A stretch of DNA of 64,000 bases from Bacteroidota bacterium (GCA_029237775.1 JAQZBR010000003.1:146599-210598); one strand, 5' to 3'. Positions 51,560 to 60,918 are shown, counted from the stretch's first letter. The notes: generated by a model not told the origin, from the sequence alone. Numbers and translations are program-made.

Positions 51560-51686
51560 TTTGTTTTATCTTGATCTCCTTTCTGCTGCTGACTTTTAAA
51601 AATGGTTTCAAAAAAGATCGGGAATACTTTCATTCGTGTTATACTATTTTTTAAAACCCTTGCGTTGAAGCTCAAAACTAAACGTT

Positions 51687-52553
51687 ATGAAAGCTCTGAA
51701 AATCCCCTTCGTAATCTTTGTATTTATACTGCTGACTGCGTCCTGCAAAAAGGTTGAAGAGTTTCAGGAGGGCGTTTTGACAACCAAGAAATGTCAAACG
51801 CTGTATTCTATTTCCTATGGTTCTGATAGGCGGAATCAAATGGATATCTCGCTTCCGAAGGGCAGAACAGCTAACACGCCTGTTGTAATACTTATTCATG
51901 GTGGTGCATGGGTAATGGGAAGCAGAACGTATTTTTCTTCTGATATTAAAAAGTTTGCAGATGATGGTATTGCTTGTGCAACGATCAATTACCGCTATGC
52001 TTCTGAACGTAAAGGTATTCATGCCGCTGAGCTGGTGAATGATATCCGAAAGGCGATAGATTTTATATCGTCAAAATCTGAAGAGTGGCAGGTGTCCTCG
52101 GAACGATTTGGCCTGGCAGGACACAGCGCTGGAGGCCATCTTGCCATGATGACTGCTTACACGAAAAATGATGATGGAAAAATAAAGGCATGTGTTTCCT
52201 GGGCAGGCCCGACTGATCTGTTGGATGATGAACAGCTTGGTATCAGCGGTTCTGATGAGGTTTTTAAAGTGCTCGTAGGGCAAACTCCAAACTCAGCCGG
52301 AGGTAATGAGGCATATAGGAATGCATCTCCGTTTTGGGTGGTAGGAGGCAATTCCGTTCCAACCTTGTTGATACATGGAACAGAAGATCCGGGAGTACCT
52401 TATTCCACAGCCGTCAAAATGCAAAACAAATTGAATGAGCTCGGCATTCCTAACACATTACATACAATGTCGGGAGCTTATCATATCTGGACAGGCAATC
52501 ATTTAAAGGAAGCCCGAACGGCAACCGAAGACTGGTTCCAGTCTGAATTGTAA
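51687..52553 (+). CDS. Alpha/beta hydrolase (BD-FAE/HSL-like esterase), lipoprotein
   Basis: 288 residues with a lipobox (FILLTASC), probably membrane anchored. The fold is alpha/beta hydrolase: HGGAWVMGSRTYFSS forms the oxyanion region, GLAGHSAGGHLAMM holds the nucleophile Ser (GHSAGG), and LLIHGTEDPGVPYSTA and AYHIWTG hold the Asp and His. HGGAW with GxSAGG places it among esterases of the hormone-sensitive-lipase/carboxylesterase type. Acetylated or feruloylated carbohydrates are common substrates, but nothing here decides it. It ends 12 bases before another hydrolase gene. Confidence 0.88.
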   Translation: MKALKIPFVIFVFILLTASCKKVEEFQEGVLTTKKCQTLYSISYGSDRRNQMDISLPKGRTANTPVVILIHGGAWVMGSRTYFSSDIKKFADDGIACATINYRYASERKGIHAAELVNDIRKAIDFISSKSEEWQVSSERFGLAGHSAGGHLAMMTAYTKNDDGKIKACVSWAGPTDLLDDEQLGISGSDEVFKVLVGQTPNSAGGNEAYRNASPFWVVGGNSVPTLLIHGTEDPGVPYSTAVKMQNKLNELGIPNTLHTMSGAYHIWTGNHLKEARTATEDWFQSEL

Positions 52554-52565
52554 TTATCTTTAAAG

Positions 52566-53219
52566 ATGCTTAATTTATATTGTATTCCGGGAATGGGTGT
52601 TGATGGCAGGCTGTTTAAGAACTTTAAACCTGCAAACTGCAACATCATTCATGTGAAATGGCTTACGCCTATTAAAAATGAATCCATGAAAGAGTATGCT
52701 TTGCGTTTGTCGGAGCAGATAGATACTACTCGTCCGTTTGCTCTTGCCGGTGTTTCTTTCGGAGGAATGTGTTCAGTTGAAATAGCGAAAGTACATAAAC
52801 CGGTCAAAACCTTTGTGATCTCCAGTTGCAAAAAGAGTGAGGAGCTGCCATGGAAATTAACGCTCTGGAAAAAACTCGCGATCTATAAATACTTAAGTGA
52901 TGAACGGTACATTACCGGTGCGATGCTTGTCAGGAGACAGTTCGGTGTGACCACTGAAGAGCAGAAGCAAAAATTTTATGAGATGTTGAAAGCTGCTCCA
53001 AAAAATTATTTCCGGGGAGCAGTACATTGCATCATGACATGGAATAATAATGAGGTACCGGAATCGGTGGTTCAGATCCATGGAACGAAAGATGACGTGT
53101 TACCCCACCGCAAAATTAAATGTAAATACAAGATAGAAGGGGGAAATCATTTTATGATCGTGAGTAAGGCGAAAGAGATCAATGAGATCGTGAATAGAGA
53201 ATTGAAGGGCCAATTTTAA
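52566..53219 (+). CDS. Alpha/beta hydrolase (small, cytosolic)
   Basis: 217 residues without signal. The beta-1 start LNLYCIPGMGVDGRLFKNF, nucleophile elbow LAGVSFGGMCSVEIAK (GVSFGG), Asp in VQIHGTKDDVLPH and His in GGNHFMIVSKA make a complete triad. The PGMGxDxRLF opening is seen in small Bacteroidota hydrolases of unknown substrate. It follows the esterase gene closely and is followed by a copy of the dispersed repeat. Confidence 0.85.
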   Translation: MLNLYCIPGMGVDGRLFKNFKPANCNIIHVKWLTPIKNESMKEYALRLSEQIDTTRPFALAGVSFGGMCSVEIAKVHKPVKTFVISSCKKSEELPWKLTLWKKLAIYKYLSDERYITGAMLVRRQFGVTTEEQKQKFYEMLKAAPKNYFRGAVHCIMTWNNNEVPESVVQIHGTKDDVLPHRKIKCKYKIEGGNHFMIVSKAKEINEIVNRELKGQF

Positions 53220-53230
53220 ATAACTGTTTT

Positions 53231-53275
53231 CTTACCACTAAGGCACGAAGATCACTAAAAATTTGGCGCACAGAG
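53231..53275 (+). repeat. Dispersed repeat, copy 7 (single, no clear partner)
   Basis: TTACCACTAAGGCACGAAG with a degenerate second unit (GGCGCACAGAG). A possible weak inverted partner (TTTGTGAATGTAGTGAAG) lies at 53288-53305. Just past the hydrolase stop. Confidence 0.6.
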
Positions 53276-53332
53276 TTTCAGATGATTTTGTGAATGTAGT
53301 GAAGCATATCGTCTTTCAACAGTGAAGAGGAA

Positions 53333-54013
53333 TTATTTTTTTACAACATTTTCTCCGCCCATAAAAACATACTGGATAATGTTAGCACCCATCCGCAAGG
53401 CTTTTTGGCGTGCTTCAGGTGAATCTTTATGCACTTCAAAGCTTTCCCAGCCGTCACCCAGATCACATTCAAAATCATAAAAGCAAACTAATCTTCCCTG
53501 ATAAATGATTCCGAATCCCTGTGGAGCTTTTCCTTCATGCTCATGAACTTTTGGTAGTCCATTCGGGAAATCAAATTTTTGATGATAGATCGGATGGGAA
53601 AAAGGCAGCTCAACGAAGTCCAACTCAGGAAAGACTTTTTTCATCTGCGGCCTGATAAATTTATCCATTCCATAATTATCTGAAATGTGAAGGAAGCCAC
53701 CACCGATCATGTAATTCCTCAGATTTTCTGCCTCCTGTGAGCTGAATACAACATTGCCATGGCCGGTCATGTGTATAAAAGGGTAGTTGAATATTTCCGG
53801 GCTTCCCACCTCAACCGTACCCTGTTCAGGGCTGATCGCTGTTTTTAAATTATCGTTGCAGAATTTAATAAGATTAGGCAATGAAGTTTCAAGATTGGCA
53901 TACCAGTCGCCACCACCATTATATTTCAGCAATGCAATTTTATAGGTAGGTGAAATTATGAATGCACTTGCAATAATTGCTGATGCTATAATTATAGTCA
54001 GTTTCTTGAACAT
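53333..54013 (-). CDS. DUF4159 domain protein, exported
   Basis: 226 residues with an N-terminal hydrophobic signal or anchor (LTIIIASAIIASAFIIS). The DUF4159 domain follows: IALLKYNGGGDWYANLETSLPNLIKFCN, YPFIHMTGHGNVVFSSQEAENLRNYMIGGGFLHISDNYG and GKAPQGFGIIYQGRLVCFYDFECDLGDGWE. The glutamine-amidotransferase-like GGGFLH...D pattern is typical. The family is of unknown role and common in operons with MoxR ATPase and von Willebrand genes. None is seen here. It is the last gene of a minus-strand run. Confidence 0.9.
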   Translation of the reverse strand: MFKKLTIIIASAIIASAFIISPTYKIALLKYNGGGDWYANLETSLPNLIKFCNDNLKTAISPEQGTVEVGSPEIFNYPFIHMTGHGNVVFSSQEAENLRNYMIGGGFLHISDNYGMDKFIRPQMKKVFPELDFVELPFSHPIYHQKFDFPNGLPKVHEHEGKAPQGFGIIYQGRLVCFYDFECDLGDGWESFEVHKDSPEARQKALRMGANIIQYVFMGGENVVKK

Positions 54014-54033
54014 TTATTTTAAACTAGTTTTAT

Positions 54034-54103
54034 GTTTCAGGTTAGTTGATGGTTCGTATCTAATGAACCTGAAACGTTTTTATCTTCTGCTTCAACCTGA
54101 AAC
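54034..54103. repeat. GTTTCAGGTT inverted repeat with a third copy
   Basis: GTTTCAGGTT (54034-54043) and AACCTGAAAC (54066-54075) form a perfect 10-bp stem with a 22-base loop. A third, AACCTGAAAC-type copy (54094-54103) ends the next gene, encoding its last residues and stop. No T-tract follows on either strand. Confidence 0.6.
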
Positions 54104-54337
54104 TCTTTTTTGTGCTTCCTGAAAGGATAAAAACATTTCATTAAATCGATCCATGATCTTTTTCATGAATTCCTCGTCAAGCATTTTTTTTATTCCATCC
54201 ACTCCTTCAATATCCGTATGGGCAATCTTGAATGTCTGTTCCATCGGCCCGGCAACAAACTGGATCTGATATTTATCATTCATGGAAAAGATGCTGATAG
54301 ATATTTTCGGGTGTGGTATAGTTGCAATTACACGCAT
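54092..54337 (-). CDS. Conserved small protein, unknown function
   Basis: 81 residues, cytosolic. A beta-rich start (MRVIATIPHPKISISIFSMNDKYQIQFVAGPMEQTF) is followed by a helix (IKKMLDEEFMKKIMDRFNEMFLSFQEAQ). I cannot name a family. Its last residues (RVSG and the stop) are encoded by a copy of the GTTTCAGGTT repeat, which may have replaced the native end. The tidy two-part fold suggests it is a true gene. Confidence 0.6.
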   Translation of the reverse strand: MRVIATIPHPKISISIFSMNDKYQIQFVAGPMEQTFKIAHTDIEGVDGIKKMLDEEFMKKIMDRFNEMFLSFQEAQKRVSG

Positions 54338-54434
54338 AAATAGATTCCAAATTTCAAATTACGAGTTCTAAGTTAGTCGATTAACGGGAAGATTTATTTT
54401 ATTTCTCTGAATGACAATCTGAAATTTAAAATAC

Positions 54435-54848
54435 TTACACCTTAAAAGGTCCGCTATTAAAGAAATTCGTTCCCTCGTCACCCTCTTTTCTGATCTTCGC
54501 CTGAATTTTAAAAGCCAGCTCAGCATAATGTCCCAGATTGTTATTTTTCAAAAAGATGGCTGCCTTGTCGTCACCATTGATATAATTTGCTGCTGCTGCC
54601 CAATGAAATGCTTTTTGATCCATCAACAGTTTAAAGGCATCCTTGTCGTCCCACACTGCATTTACGAACGCTGCGAGGATCACAAATTTATTCTCGATCA
54701 AATACTTAAACGGAGCCGGATGCCTGCTCGCTGCATCTTTTAATTGGACCAGCTCTTCATAATTATGTGCCTGAAGCCAGTTTTTCGACTGTGTGCTTCC
54801 TTCAACCCAATTACTTAGATGTTGTATGGCTTCCTTCGGATAAAGCAT
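54435..54848 (-). CDS. Hypothetical protein, all-helical
   Basis: 137 residues, no signal. Predicted almost fully alpha-helical, with KEAIQHLSNWVEGSTQSKNWL, then PFKYLIENKFVILAAFVNAVW, LLMDQKAFHWAAAANYINGDDKAAIFL and HYAELAFKIQAKIRKEGDEGTN. The repeat of short helices separated by Asp/Asn turns resembles an ankyrin- or TPR-like array, but no clear motif is present. Function unknown. Confidence 0.6.
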   Translation of the reverse strand: MLYPKEAIQHLSNWVEGSTQSKNWLQAHNYEELVQLKDAASRHPAPFKYLIENKFVILAAFVNAVWDDKDAFKLLMDQKAFHWAAAANYINGDDKAAIFLKNNNLGHYAELAFKIQAKIRKEGDEGTNFFNSGPFKV

Positions 54849-54919
54849 TGTTATACTATTTTACAATGCAAAAATACCAATTAATTAGCTTTATGTAATA
54901 TTGAAACGCCTTAAGAGAA

Positions 54920-55297
54920 TTATATTTTTTTCTTCTTCTTTGGCTTAGGGATCTTTCCAATTCTCGGATCACCTTTGAGTATAAGGTCACAGAGAAGATT
55001 TACCTTTTCTTCGAAATCCATATCCTCCTTGCTCAAAACCTGCCAGCTGCTTACTCCCGGGCCAAATACAGATATGGAATGCATGTTTGGAAATTCTTTA
55101 TTCAGGCTTTCATGATGTTCAACCGTGGTCGCAATCCAGACACCGCTATCCTGATCGTCTTTATCACGAAGTATCAGAACGATCTTATTTCCTGCATACA
55201 CGGCATGCGCGCCAAACATAGGTTTAACAACGGGCTCAAGCCGATGGAGATTTTCAATTACAAAATCGAAGGGAATTTTTTTTACAGTCTTTGCCAT
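54920..55297 (-). CDS. TfoX/Sxy N-terminal-like protein
   Basis: 125 residues. PVVKPMFGAHAVYAGNKIVLILRDKDD matches the TfoX-N start (xxxxMFGxxxxYxxGxxF). The rest is a small alpha-beta fold (GVWIATTVEHHESLNKEFP). TfoX proteins regulate competence in gammaproteobacteria, but single TfoX-N proteins elsewhere have no known role. The C-terminus is lysine-rich (IPKPKKKKKI). It starts 12 bases after the TonB receptor gene and may be the last gene of that operon. Confidence 0.6.
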   Translation of the reverse strand: MAKTVKKIPFDFVIENLHRLEPVVKPMFGAHAVYAGNKIVLILRDKDDQDSGVWIATTVEHHESLNKEFPNMHSISVFGPGVSSWQVLSKEDMDFEEKVNLLCDLILKGDPRIGKIPKPKKKKKI

Positions 55298-55309
55298 GCG
55301 AATAACAGA

Positions 55310-57835
55310 TTAGAACTTCACTATCATGCGTAAGTTTAATTGACGTGATGTAAGATAATTAGGAACAGCGTATTGCCTGCTGGTCACATCTTCCACCCAG
55401 ATGTACGAGACTGTATTGCTTGTTCCCAATAAGTTGAAAACCTCCAGGCTTAACCAGACAGATTTCAGATATCTTCCAATACTTTTTTCATTGACCTTCC
55501 TGTTTTCTCTTAATACCTGATAAGAAAACCCGATATCAACTCGTCTGTATGGCGGCATTCGTAACACTTGTTTGTAACGTTCTGATCCCGGAGGCCCAAA
55601 AGGCACACCACTGCCGAAGAGTAAATTAAGATGCATTTTTAGATCAGGCAGTCCGGGCATCTTATCCTGAAAAAATAATCCAAAGCTTACGCGTTGATCT
55701 GTTGGGCGTGGAATGTATCCGGGCTCAGTTCGTGTGCTATCTACAGCAATATTATTCGCGGTGTATCCTGCAATGATCGTATCGCCATCGCTGTTATAGC
55801 GTGTATAGAAAAAGTCATCTTTGATATCTTCCTGGGTCTGCATGAATGATAACGAAAACCATGATTCAAGGCCTCTTACAAAATCGCCATTCACTTTCAG
55901 ATCTAATCCGGTTGCATATCCACGCGCATTATTTTTTGCAGAATACCTGATCCGTACGTTATCAATTTCATACGGAACAATATTGTCGAGATGTTTATAA
56001 TACGCTTCCGCGATAAATTTAAAGGGCCTGTTCCAAGCCTTAAAATTATAGTCGCTGGAAAGAACACAATGAATTGAAGTTTGCGCTTTGAGGTTGTAAT
56101 TCAATTCTCCTTCAACATTTCGCAACTCTCTGTAAAATGGCGGCTGGTAATAATATCCACCCGAGAGCTTAAAGAGGAAATCCCTTTTCCAGTGGGGCTT
56201 GAAACCAAGTGTTGCCCTAGGACCCACGAGCGCCTGTTTGTTAAGATCCCAGTAGTTAGCACGCAGCCCCGCTGTGAAAGAAAGGGTTGACGTGTCTTTC
56301 AGCTCTTTACTGATAATGCCTTCTAAAAAGCCGGAAACGCGGTTGGAGACGATATTTATTTTTTGCTTGATCACATCCTTCAGAATTATTTCCTCCTGAG
56401 GATTATATGGAATTGTAGTTGGAAGGGAATAACCCGCGCTGTCCACAAATTTCCATTCGCTTAGCTTATCGGAGATGTTTTCGAGGGAATATTTTGCTCC
56501 CCATAAAACCTGTTTGTTGTAAGTGAAGTTATACTGTCCTTTGTGTTCTGCGCTGTATACATAAGCGGTAAGGTTAGTCCGGGCGTGATCAAGAAAAGTT
56601 CCCACCCCACGCTCAGCCACTTCCTGTCCGAATGTTGGTTTTCCGAAATCAGTTTCCAGATCTGAAATAAAATATTGTCCCTGAATATCAAAAGCTTCAC
56701 TTTCCTTGCTCTTGAAAGCTGATACGATGAATTTTAAATTACTTTTTTCATCATTGGATCTGTATATAGCTGAAAGGGCACCAAGCATTGTTGAGAATTT
56801 ATCAACTTCCTGTCCATCAAAATAAACCTTTAAACGAAGTGCCTGGTTGAGTGTACCAAAATCAGTTTCCCTGTTTTCGGGAATTATATTGTATTTGTTG
56901 CTGGAGTAATTTCCGAGCAGATCAAGCTCCCAGTTGGTTGTAAGATCATAGGTTGCATAACCCTGTACATCTACGAAGGAAGGTTTGTATTGTCCTTTTG
57001 TATCGATCTTCCCTAAAAGATATTTGGTGCTTTTATAACGTGAGCCTATCATCCAGGAAAAACGATGGCTCTTGGAAATCCCTTCCAGTTCAAGGTTTCC
57101 TCCAAGCATACTTCCGGACGCGGTTCCTGCAAACTCACGTGGCTTGCGGTATTGAACATCGAGGACAGAAGACATCTTATCTCCATATTTTGCTTCAAAA
57201 CCTCCGGCTGAAAAAACAACAGAGGATACCATATCCGGATTTATAAAGCTAAGTCCTTCCTGCTGTCCCGACCTCACAAGGAATGGACGATAAATCTCAA
57301 TTCCATTTACGTAAACCAGATTCTCATCAAAATTTCCACCGCGTACAGAGTAAGCGGAGCTCAGCTCGTTTCTGTTCGAAACCCCCGGCAATGTGAAGAG
57401 TATAGCATTGAAATCCTGACTTGCAGTTGGGATGTGCGTAATCAGAATAGGATCTATCCTGGTTATATTTTGGTTACGTTCGCTCTTATCATAAATGTTT
57501 ATAATGTTAAAAGTGTTCTTGAATTTTAGTGTAGTATTCAATTCGCGCTTTTCACCGGACGCAAGCTCAAGAACGCGTTGTTCCTGCGTATGGCTCAGGC
57601 TGTTGAAAATAATTGTTACTGTAGAATCGGCTGGAATGGTATAGGAAAAATCTCCGTTTTTCCCGGTAAGTACAGATTGCTGGGATCCGCCAAGTATAGA
57701 AATGCTGACATCTTCAATAGGCTCATTATCCTGATTCGTAATAGACCCGTAAATTGTTGCTGTACTTTGTGAATACAATGATCCCGCGACAAAAACAAAA
57801 AAGAAGCAAAGTATATGATTCAGGGATGTCTTCAC
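55310..57835 (-). CDS. TonB-dependent receptor
   Basis: 841 residues with a signal peptide. An N-terminal carboxypeptidase-regulatory domain (TIYGSITNQDNEPIEDVSISILGG) is followed by the plug (RIDPILITHIPTASQDFNAILFTLPGVSNRNELSSAYSVRGGNFDENLVYVNGIEIYRPF) and a 22-strand-type barrel ending in SRQLNLRMIVKF. It imports a ligand across the outer membrane using TonB energy. The substrate is unknown. No SusD gene is adjacent, so this is not a classic polysaccharide locus. It is the middle gene of an operon with the small CarboxypepD protein (19 bases upstream) and the TfoX-like gene. Confidence 0.92.
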   Translation of the reverse strand: MKTSLNHILCFFFVFVAGSLYSQSTATIYGSITNQDNEPIEDVSISILGGSQQSVLTGKNGDFSYTIPADSTVTIIFNSLSHTQEQRVLELASGEKRELNTTLKFKNTFNIINIYDKSERNQNITRIDPILITHIPTASQDFNAILFTLPGVSNRNELSSAYSVRGGNFDENLVYVNGIEIYRPFLVRSGQQEGLSFINPDMVSSVVFSAGGFEAKYGDKMSSVLDVQYRKPREFAGTASGSMLGGNLELEGISKSHRFSWMIGSRYKSTKYLLGKIDTKGQYKPSFVDVQGYATYDLTTNWELDLLGNYSSNKYNIIPENRETDFGTLNQALRLKVYFDGQEVDKFSTMLGALSAIYRSNDEKSNLKFIVSAFKSKESEAFDIQGQYFISDLETDFGKPTFGQEVAERGVGTFLDHARTNLTAYVYSAEHKGQYNFTYNKQVLWGAKYSLENISDKLSEWKFVDSAGYSLPTTIPYNPQEEIILKDVIKQKINIVSNRVSGFLEGIISKELKDTSTLSFTAGLRANYWDLNKQALVGPRATLGFKPHWKRDFLFKLSGGYYYQPPFYRELRNVEGELNYNLKAQTSIHCVLSSDYNFKAWNRPFKFIAEAYYKHLDNIVPYEIDNVRIRYSAKNNARGYATGLDLKVNGDFVRGLESWFSLSFMQTQEDIKDDFFYTRYNSDGDTIIAGYTANNIAVDSTRTEPGYIPRPTDQRVSFGLFFQDKMPGLPDLKMHLNLLFGSGVPFGPPGSERYKQVLRMPPYRRVDIGFSYQVLRENRKVNEKSIGRYLKSVWLSLEVFNLLGTSNTVSYIWVEDVTSRQYAVPNYLTSRQLNLRMIVKF

Positions 57836-57854
57836 AAATTAGTTTTTCAGTTGA

Positions 57855-58517
57855 TCACTTTTTCTTTTTATTCTTGAAATCCCCGTTCTTCCAGGCCTTA
57901 ATAAATTTCGACCAGGCAATTGGATTTAACAGATTGTTCGGGGGTAATTGACCGGCATAATATAGTTTACTCTGATACTGCTGCACCGAATATTTATAAT
58001 TAATACTTGCATCATTGGCCATGCCGGTCATACGCTCTTTCATGTCGGAACGATCCATGTTTTTCAAAGCCCTGCTCATATCATCATCAGGAATGTTCAA
58101 GGCAAGAAAGGCTTGTTTGAATTGTTCCTTGCTTGGCCATGGAAATACTTCAGCCGTTTTAAGATAGATAGTATCTGTTGCCAGAACCTGTATCAAAGAA
58201 TATTTGTTTGTTGTCAATGTATCCGGAATCACAAAAACCGCATCACGATAACCAATAGCGGAGAATTCTATTGTATCCGTCTCCTTCGCGACAAAAGAAA
58301 AATAGCCGAAGTAGTCACTGACTGTTCCTCTGTAACTATTTTTGATCATGATGCTTGCATATGGAACAGGACGAAGACTATCTCCTTCAACAACCACTCC
58401 GGAGAATTGGATCAGGTCATGTTTTTTTACGGCCTCTTTCGTGACATGCTGCTGAGCCGCGACTGTAGTTAAAATTAAAAGACAAATAAAACTTAAAAAA
58501 AGATGCTTCATCGGCAT
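57855..58517 (-). CDS. Exported carboxypeptidase-regulatory-like domain protein
   Basis: 220 residues with a signal peptide (about residues 1-22). The core IQFSGVVVEGDSLRPVPYASIMIKNSYRGTVSDYFGYFSFVAKETDTIEFSAIGYR is a carboxypeptidase D regulatory-like Ig fold of the kind seen in front of TonB receptors. The rest is a helix-rich tail (WPSKEQFKQAFLALNIPDDDMSRALKNM) with a basic end (KNKKKK). It lies 19 bases upstream of the TonB-dependent receptor gene, so both likely work together, perhaps as a periplasmic partner of the receptor. The start at residue 1 or 3 (MKHLFLS) cannot be decided. Confidence 0.8.
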   Translation of the reverse strand: MPMKHLFLSFICLLILTTVAAQQHVTKEAVKKHDLIQFSGVVVEGDSLRPVPYASIMIKNSYRGTVSDYFGYFSFVAKETDTIEFSAIGYRDAVFVIPDTLTTNKYSLIQVLATDTIYLKTAEVFPWPSKEQFKQAFLALNIPDDDMSRALKNMDRSDMKERMTGMANDASINYKYSVQQYQSKLYYAGQLPPNNLLNPIAWSKFIKAWKNGDFKNKKKK

Positions 58518-58643
58518 TAAATTGATCTTCTCAAAAATACATAATTAATACGCTCGAAAGCAGACTTCGCAACGCCTAAAGCTTATCGTTATTGTTAAAC
58601 TGAGTTAAAAAATCACGCTATATATTATTCGAAGCTTTTGTTT

Positions 58644-59660
58644 TTAGTTTTTCACAGGGATCATTCCACGAACTCCCATGTCAGCTACTGTTTCACCAAC
58701 TTCAGGTTGATAATATCCATCAGCAGTAACTTCGTGCCACTCGAAACTTTTGTTGGTTGAGAGTGAAACAGTAATTATAATATCTGAAGTCTCCGCTCCG
58801 GTTATCACAAGTGGTGAATTTGCCATTGAGTTATCAACGAATTTGCCTGTAACAACACAGCTTCCCGCAGGAATAGGGGATGTTGCAAACAATGGATTTG
58901 GAACTGTTGTTCCAGGAGCTTGTCCATCGCTGAAATAATTTGTTCCTAACACGGTAGTTTCAAAACCCCAATATCCTTGCGCGTGATTACCTGGTCCGCC
59001 AGCACTGCTGCTTGGCACGTGATCATGTCCGTTGATCTTATATCCCGTAACATAAGTTCTGAAACCGATAAAAGATGCTACAGTCCCGGTTCCGAGGTGG
59101 GTTGTGCCCGGGATCGCATTAGCTTTGTAGGTAATGTCATAATTCTGATAAGCGAGGGAGAGCCTAAGCCAATCGTATGTTCCGGGGTCAATCTGACTTA
59201 ACGCCTTAGAAAAGAAGACAACATTCTGGGGAGTCTGAACCGAGGAGCAGTAATTAATTGCATTGGATCCACCCAATGTCGTTGAGGCACCGTTATACAA
59301 TACCACTCCTTGCCCAAGTTGATCAGAATTTCCTGCCAGCTCAATATAATGTTGGCTCATCAGGTTGAAAACCGGAGATTGAGCAGCGTTGCCTGACGGA
59401 ATAGTTGACGGATTCCCGAAATTATCGAGGCGCACCTGTGTGCTGTCAAATTTAAATTTAAATATCAGGCGTGGTCCACTTGCGGTGTCGGCAACAAAAG
59501 AAGTAGAAGGCGAGCACGCAGTGGCCGGAGGTGTAGTCGCAGCAGGTTCCGGTTCGGGCTCATCTTTATCTTTTTTACAGGAATTGAAAACCAGTGCCGA
59601 AATTGCGACAGCGATAAAAATAGTGGCGTGCCTTGTTTTCATAATGAAGTGTTTTTTCAA
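58644..59660 (-). CDS. Conserved lipoprotein of Bacteroidota, unknown function
   Basis: 338 residues. The signal ends in FNSC, making it a lipoprotein, followed by an acidic Pro-rich spacer (KKDKDEPEPEP). The globular part (~60-335) is a beta-rich domain: PRLIFKFKFDSTQVRLDNFG, LMSQHYIELAGN, VVLYNGASTTLGGSNAINYC, DWLRLSLAYQNYDITYKA and PIPAGSCVVTGKF. It has similarity in pattern to copper-binding MbnP-like proteins, but the ligand residues are not certain. A second ATG seven codons on (MKTRHATIF) gives a better signal. It stands upstream of no related gene. Confidence 0.65.
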   Translation of the reverse strand: MKKHFIMKTRHATIFIAVAISALVFNSCKKDKDEPEPEPAATTPPATACSPSTSFVADTASGPRLIFKFKFDSTQVRLDNFGNPSTIPSGNAAQSPVFNLMSQHYIELAGNSDQLGQGVVLYNGASTTLGGSNAINYCSSVQTPQNVVFFSKALSQIDPGTYDWLRLSLAYQNYDITYKANAIPGTTHLGTGTVASFIGFRTYVTGYKINGHDHVPSSSAGGPGNHAQGYWGFETTVLGTNYFSDGQAPGTTVPNPLFATSPIPAGSCVVTGKFVDNSMANSPLVITGAETSDIIITVSLSTNKSFEWHEVTADGYYQPEVGETVADMGVRGMIPVKN

Positions 59661-59682
59661 AGATATTTAAATTAAAAGAATT

Positions 59683-60918
59683 CTAATTGCGGACAATTGA
59701 TGCAAAGCGCTTTTTAAATCTAAGGAAAATTCGCTCGAAATACCGATAACTTATTTTGGACAATAATATTGTTATCAGAAGCGACAGTATCACCTCAAGA
59801 CTGAATATATAAACATTTGGGTTAGACACATTGATATTATACACGTTGAACGTGAAAAGTAGGAGGAAAAACACGATCATGTGATAACAGTACATTCCAT
59901 AAGTCAGCTTTCCTAATGAGGAAATGAATTTCAATCGCCCAAGTTTTAAAAACGACCGTTCTGCATAATTCTGTTCCAGAATAAAAAAAGCGAACAGGAT
60001 TGAAAAGATAAGCGGTAAAATGGAAGCAACATGCACGTAATGAACTCCAAACTTCCATATCAAAGAGCGAAAGGGCAGGAGAGCAATAAAAAGGAGATAA
60101 ACACTGATAATAAGCCCGCGAGGCATTCTGCTTACTCTTTCCGTAAACTTCTTAAAAGTGCAGAGATAAGCAAGCACAGCCCCCGTTGCCAGATCGGACA
60201 TCGATGATAATGAATGATATTTCAGGATCATTGCACTGCCGCCATTGCTGCAAAAAAAACGGAAAGCAACAGATCCCATGATGATGAAAATAAAGGCAGG
60301 AAGTAAATATTTACGTGGAGTAAACGCTACTATTAAAGGCCAGAACAGATAAAACTGTTCTTCGACAGAAACTGACCATAAAACTCCGATCAGAACATTG
60401 CTGATCCCGTGAAAGAGGTAATCGAAATTGCCGAGGAATGTCGCATATAGCAACGGGTCGAGCTTTGAAACAGAAACACCGATAGGGAAATTAACAGGAA
60501 GATGATCTTTAAACAAAGGAAATATTAACAGACAAACAGCAACGACCAGAAAATACACCGGCCAGATCCGCAGGATCCGCCTCATGTAAAAATCCCCGAT
60601 GTTGATTCTTCCGTACAACTCTTTTTCTTTAAGCAAAAGATAGGTGATGAGGAAACCACTGAGGACAAAAAAAAGGTTAACACCCATGTCTCCACTGAGT
60701 AAAATCCGATCACGGATAAATAAATAATATTTGTTATGATTTGTATAATTAAGGCAACCTGCAGCATGGTTAATAAAAACCGAAAGGAAAGCGATAAAAC
60801 GTAATCCGTCAAGGTTGGGAAAAAAGATGCGTGTTTGTTGCTGAAGCATGGGAGGCGAAATTACCTTTTTTTCCCTTGCCTGAATGCTTTCAGAATCATT
60901 CCTAAATGTCTTGCCCAT
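59683..60918 (-). CDS. Acyltransferase_3 family membrane protein (OafA/YrhL-like)
   Basis: 411 residues, about 10 membrane helices. The family opening FFPNLDGLRFIAFLSVFINHAAGC holds the catalytic His (NH). It continues with GDMGVNLFFVLSGFLITYLLLKE and RRILRIWPVYFLVV with the Arg pair. Later YSVEEQFYLFWPLI-like segment SVSVEEQFYLFWPLIVAF is also typical. It moves acyl groups, usually acetyl, onto sugars of polysaccharides or antibiotics at the membrane. The acceptor is unknown. The first ATG at 60918 adds 23 residues before an alternative ATG (MLQQQTRIFFPNLDG) at 60849. Divergent from paaE. Confidence 0.93.
   Translation of the reverse strand: MGKTFRNDSESIQAREKKVISPPMLQQQTRIFFPNLDGLRFIAFLSVFINHAAGCLNYTNHNKYYLFIRDRILLSGDMGVNLFFVLSGFLITYLLLKEKELYGRINIGDFYMRRILRIWPVYFLVVAVCLLIFPLFKDHLPVNFPIGVSVSKLDPLLYATFLGNFDYLFHGISNVLIGVLWSVSVEEQFYLFWPLIVAFTPRKYLLPAFIFIIMGSVAFRFFCSNGGSAMILKYHSLSSMSDLATGAVLAYLCTFKKFTERVSRMPRGLIISVYLLFIALLPFRSLIWKFGVHYVHVASILPLIFSILFAFFILEQNYAERSFLKLGRLKFISSLGKLTYGMYCYHMIVFFLLLFTFNVYNINVSNPNVYIFSLEVILSLLITILLSKISYRYFERIFLRFKKRFASIVRN

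Noticed and set aside
53333..54013. DUF4159 gene as part of a MoxR/VWA locus
   Set aside because: No MoxR ATPase or VWA gene lies within the window.
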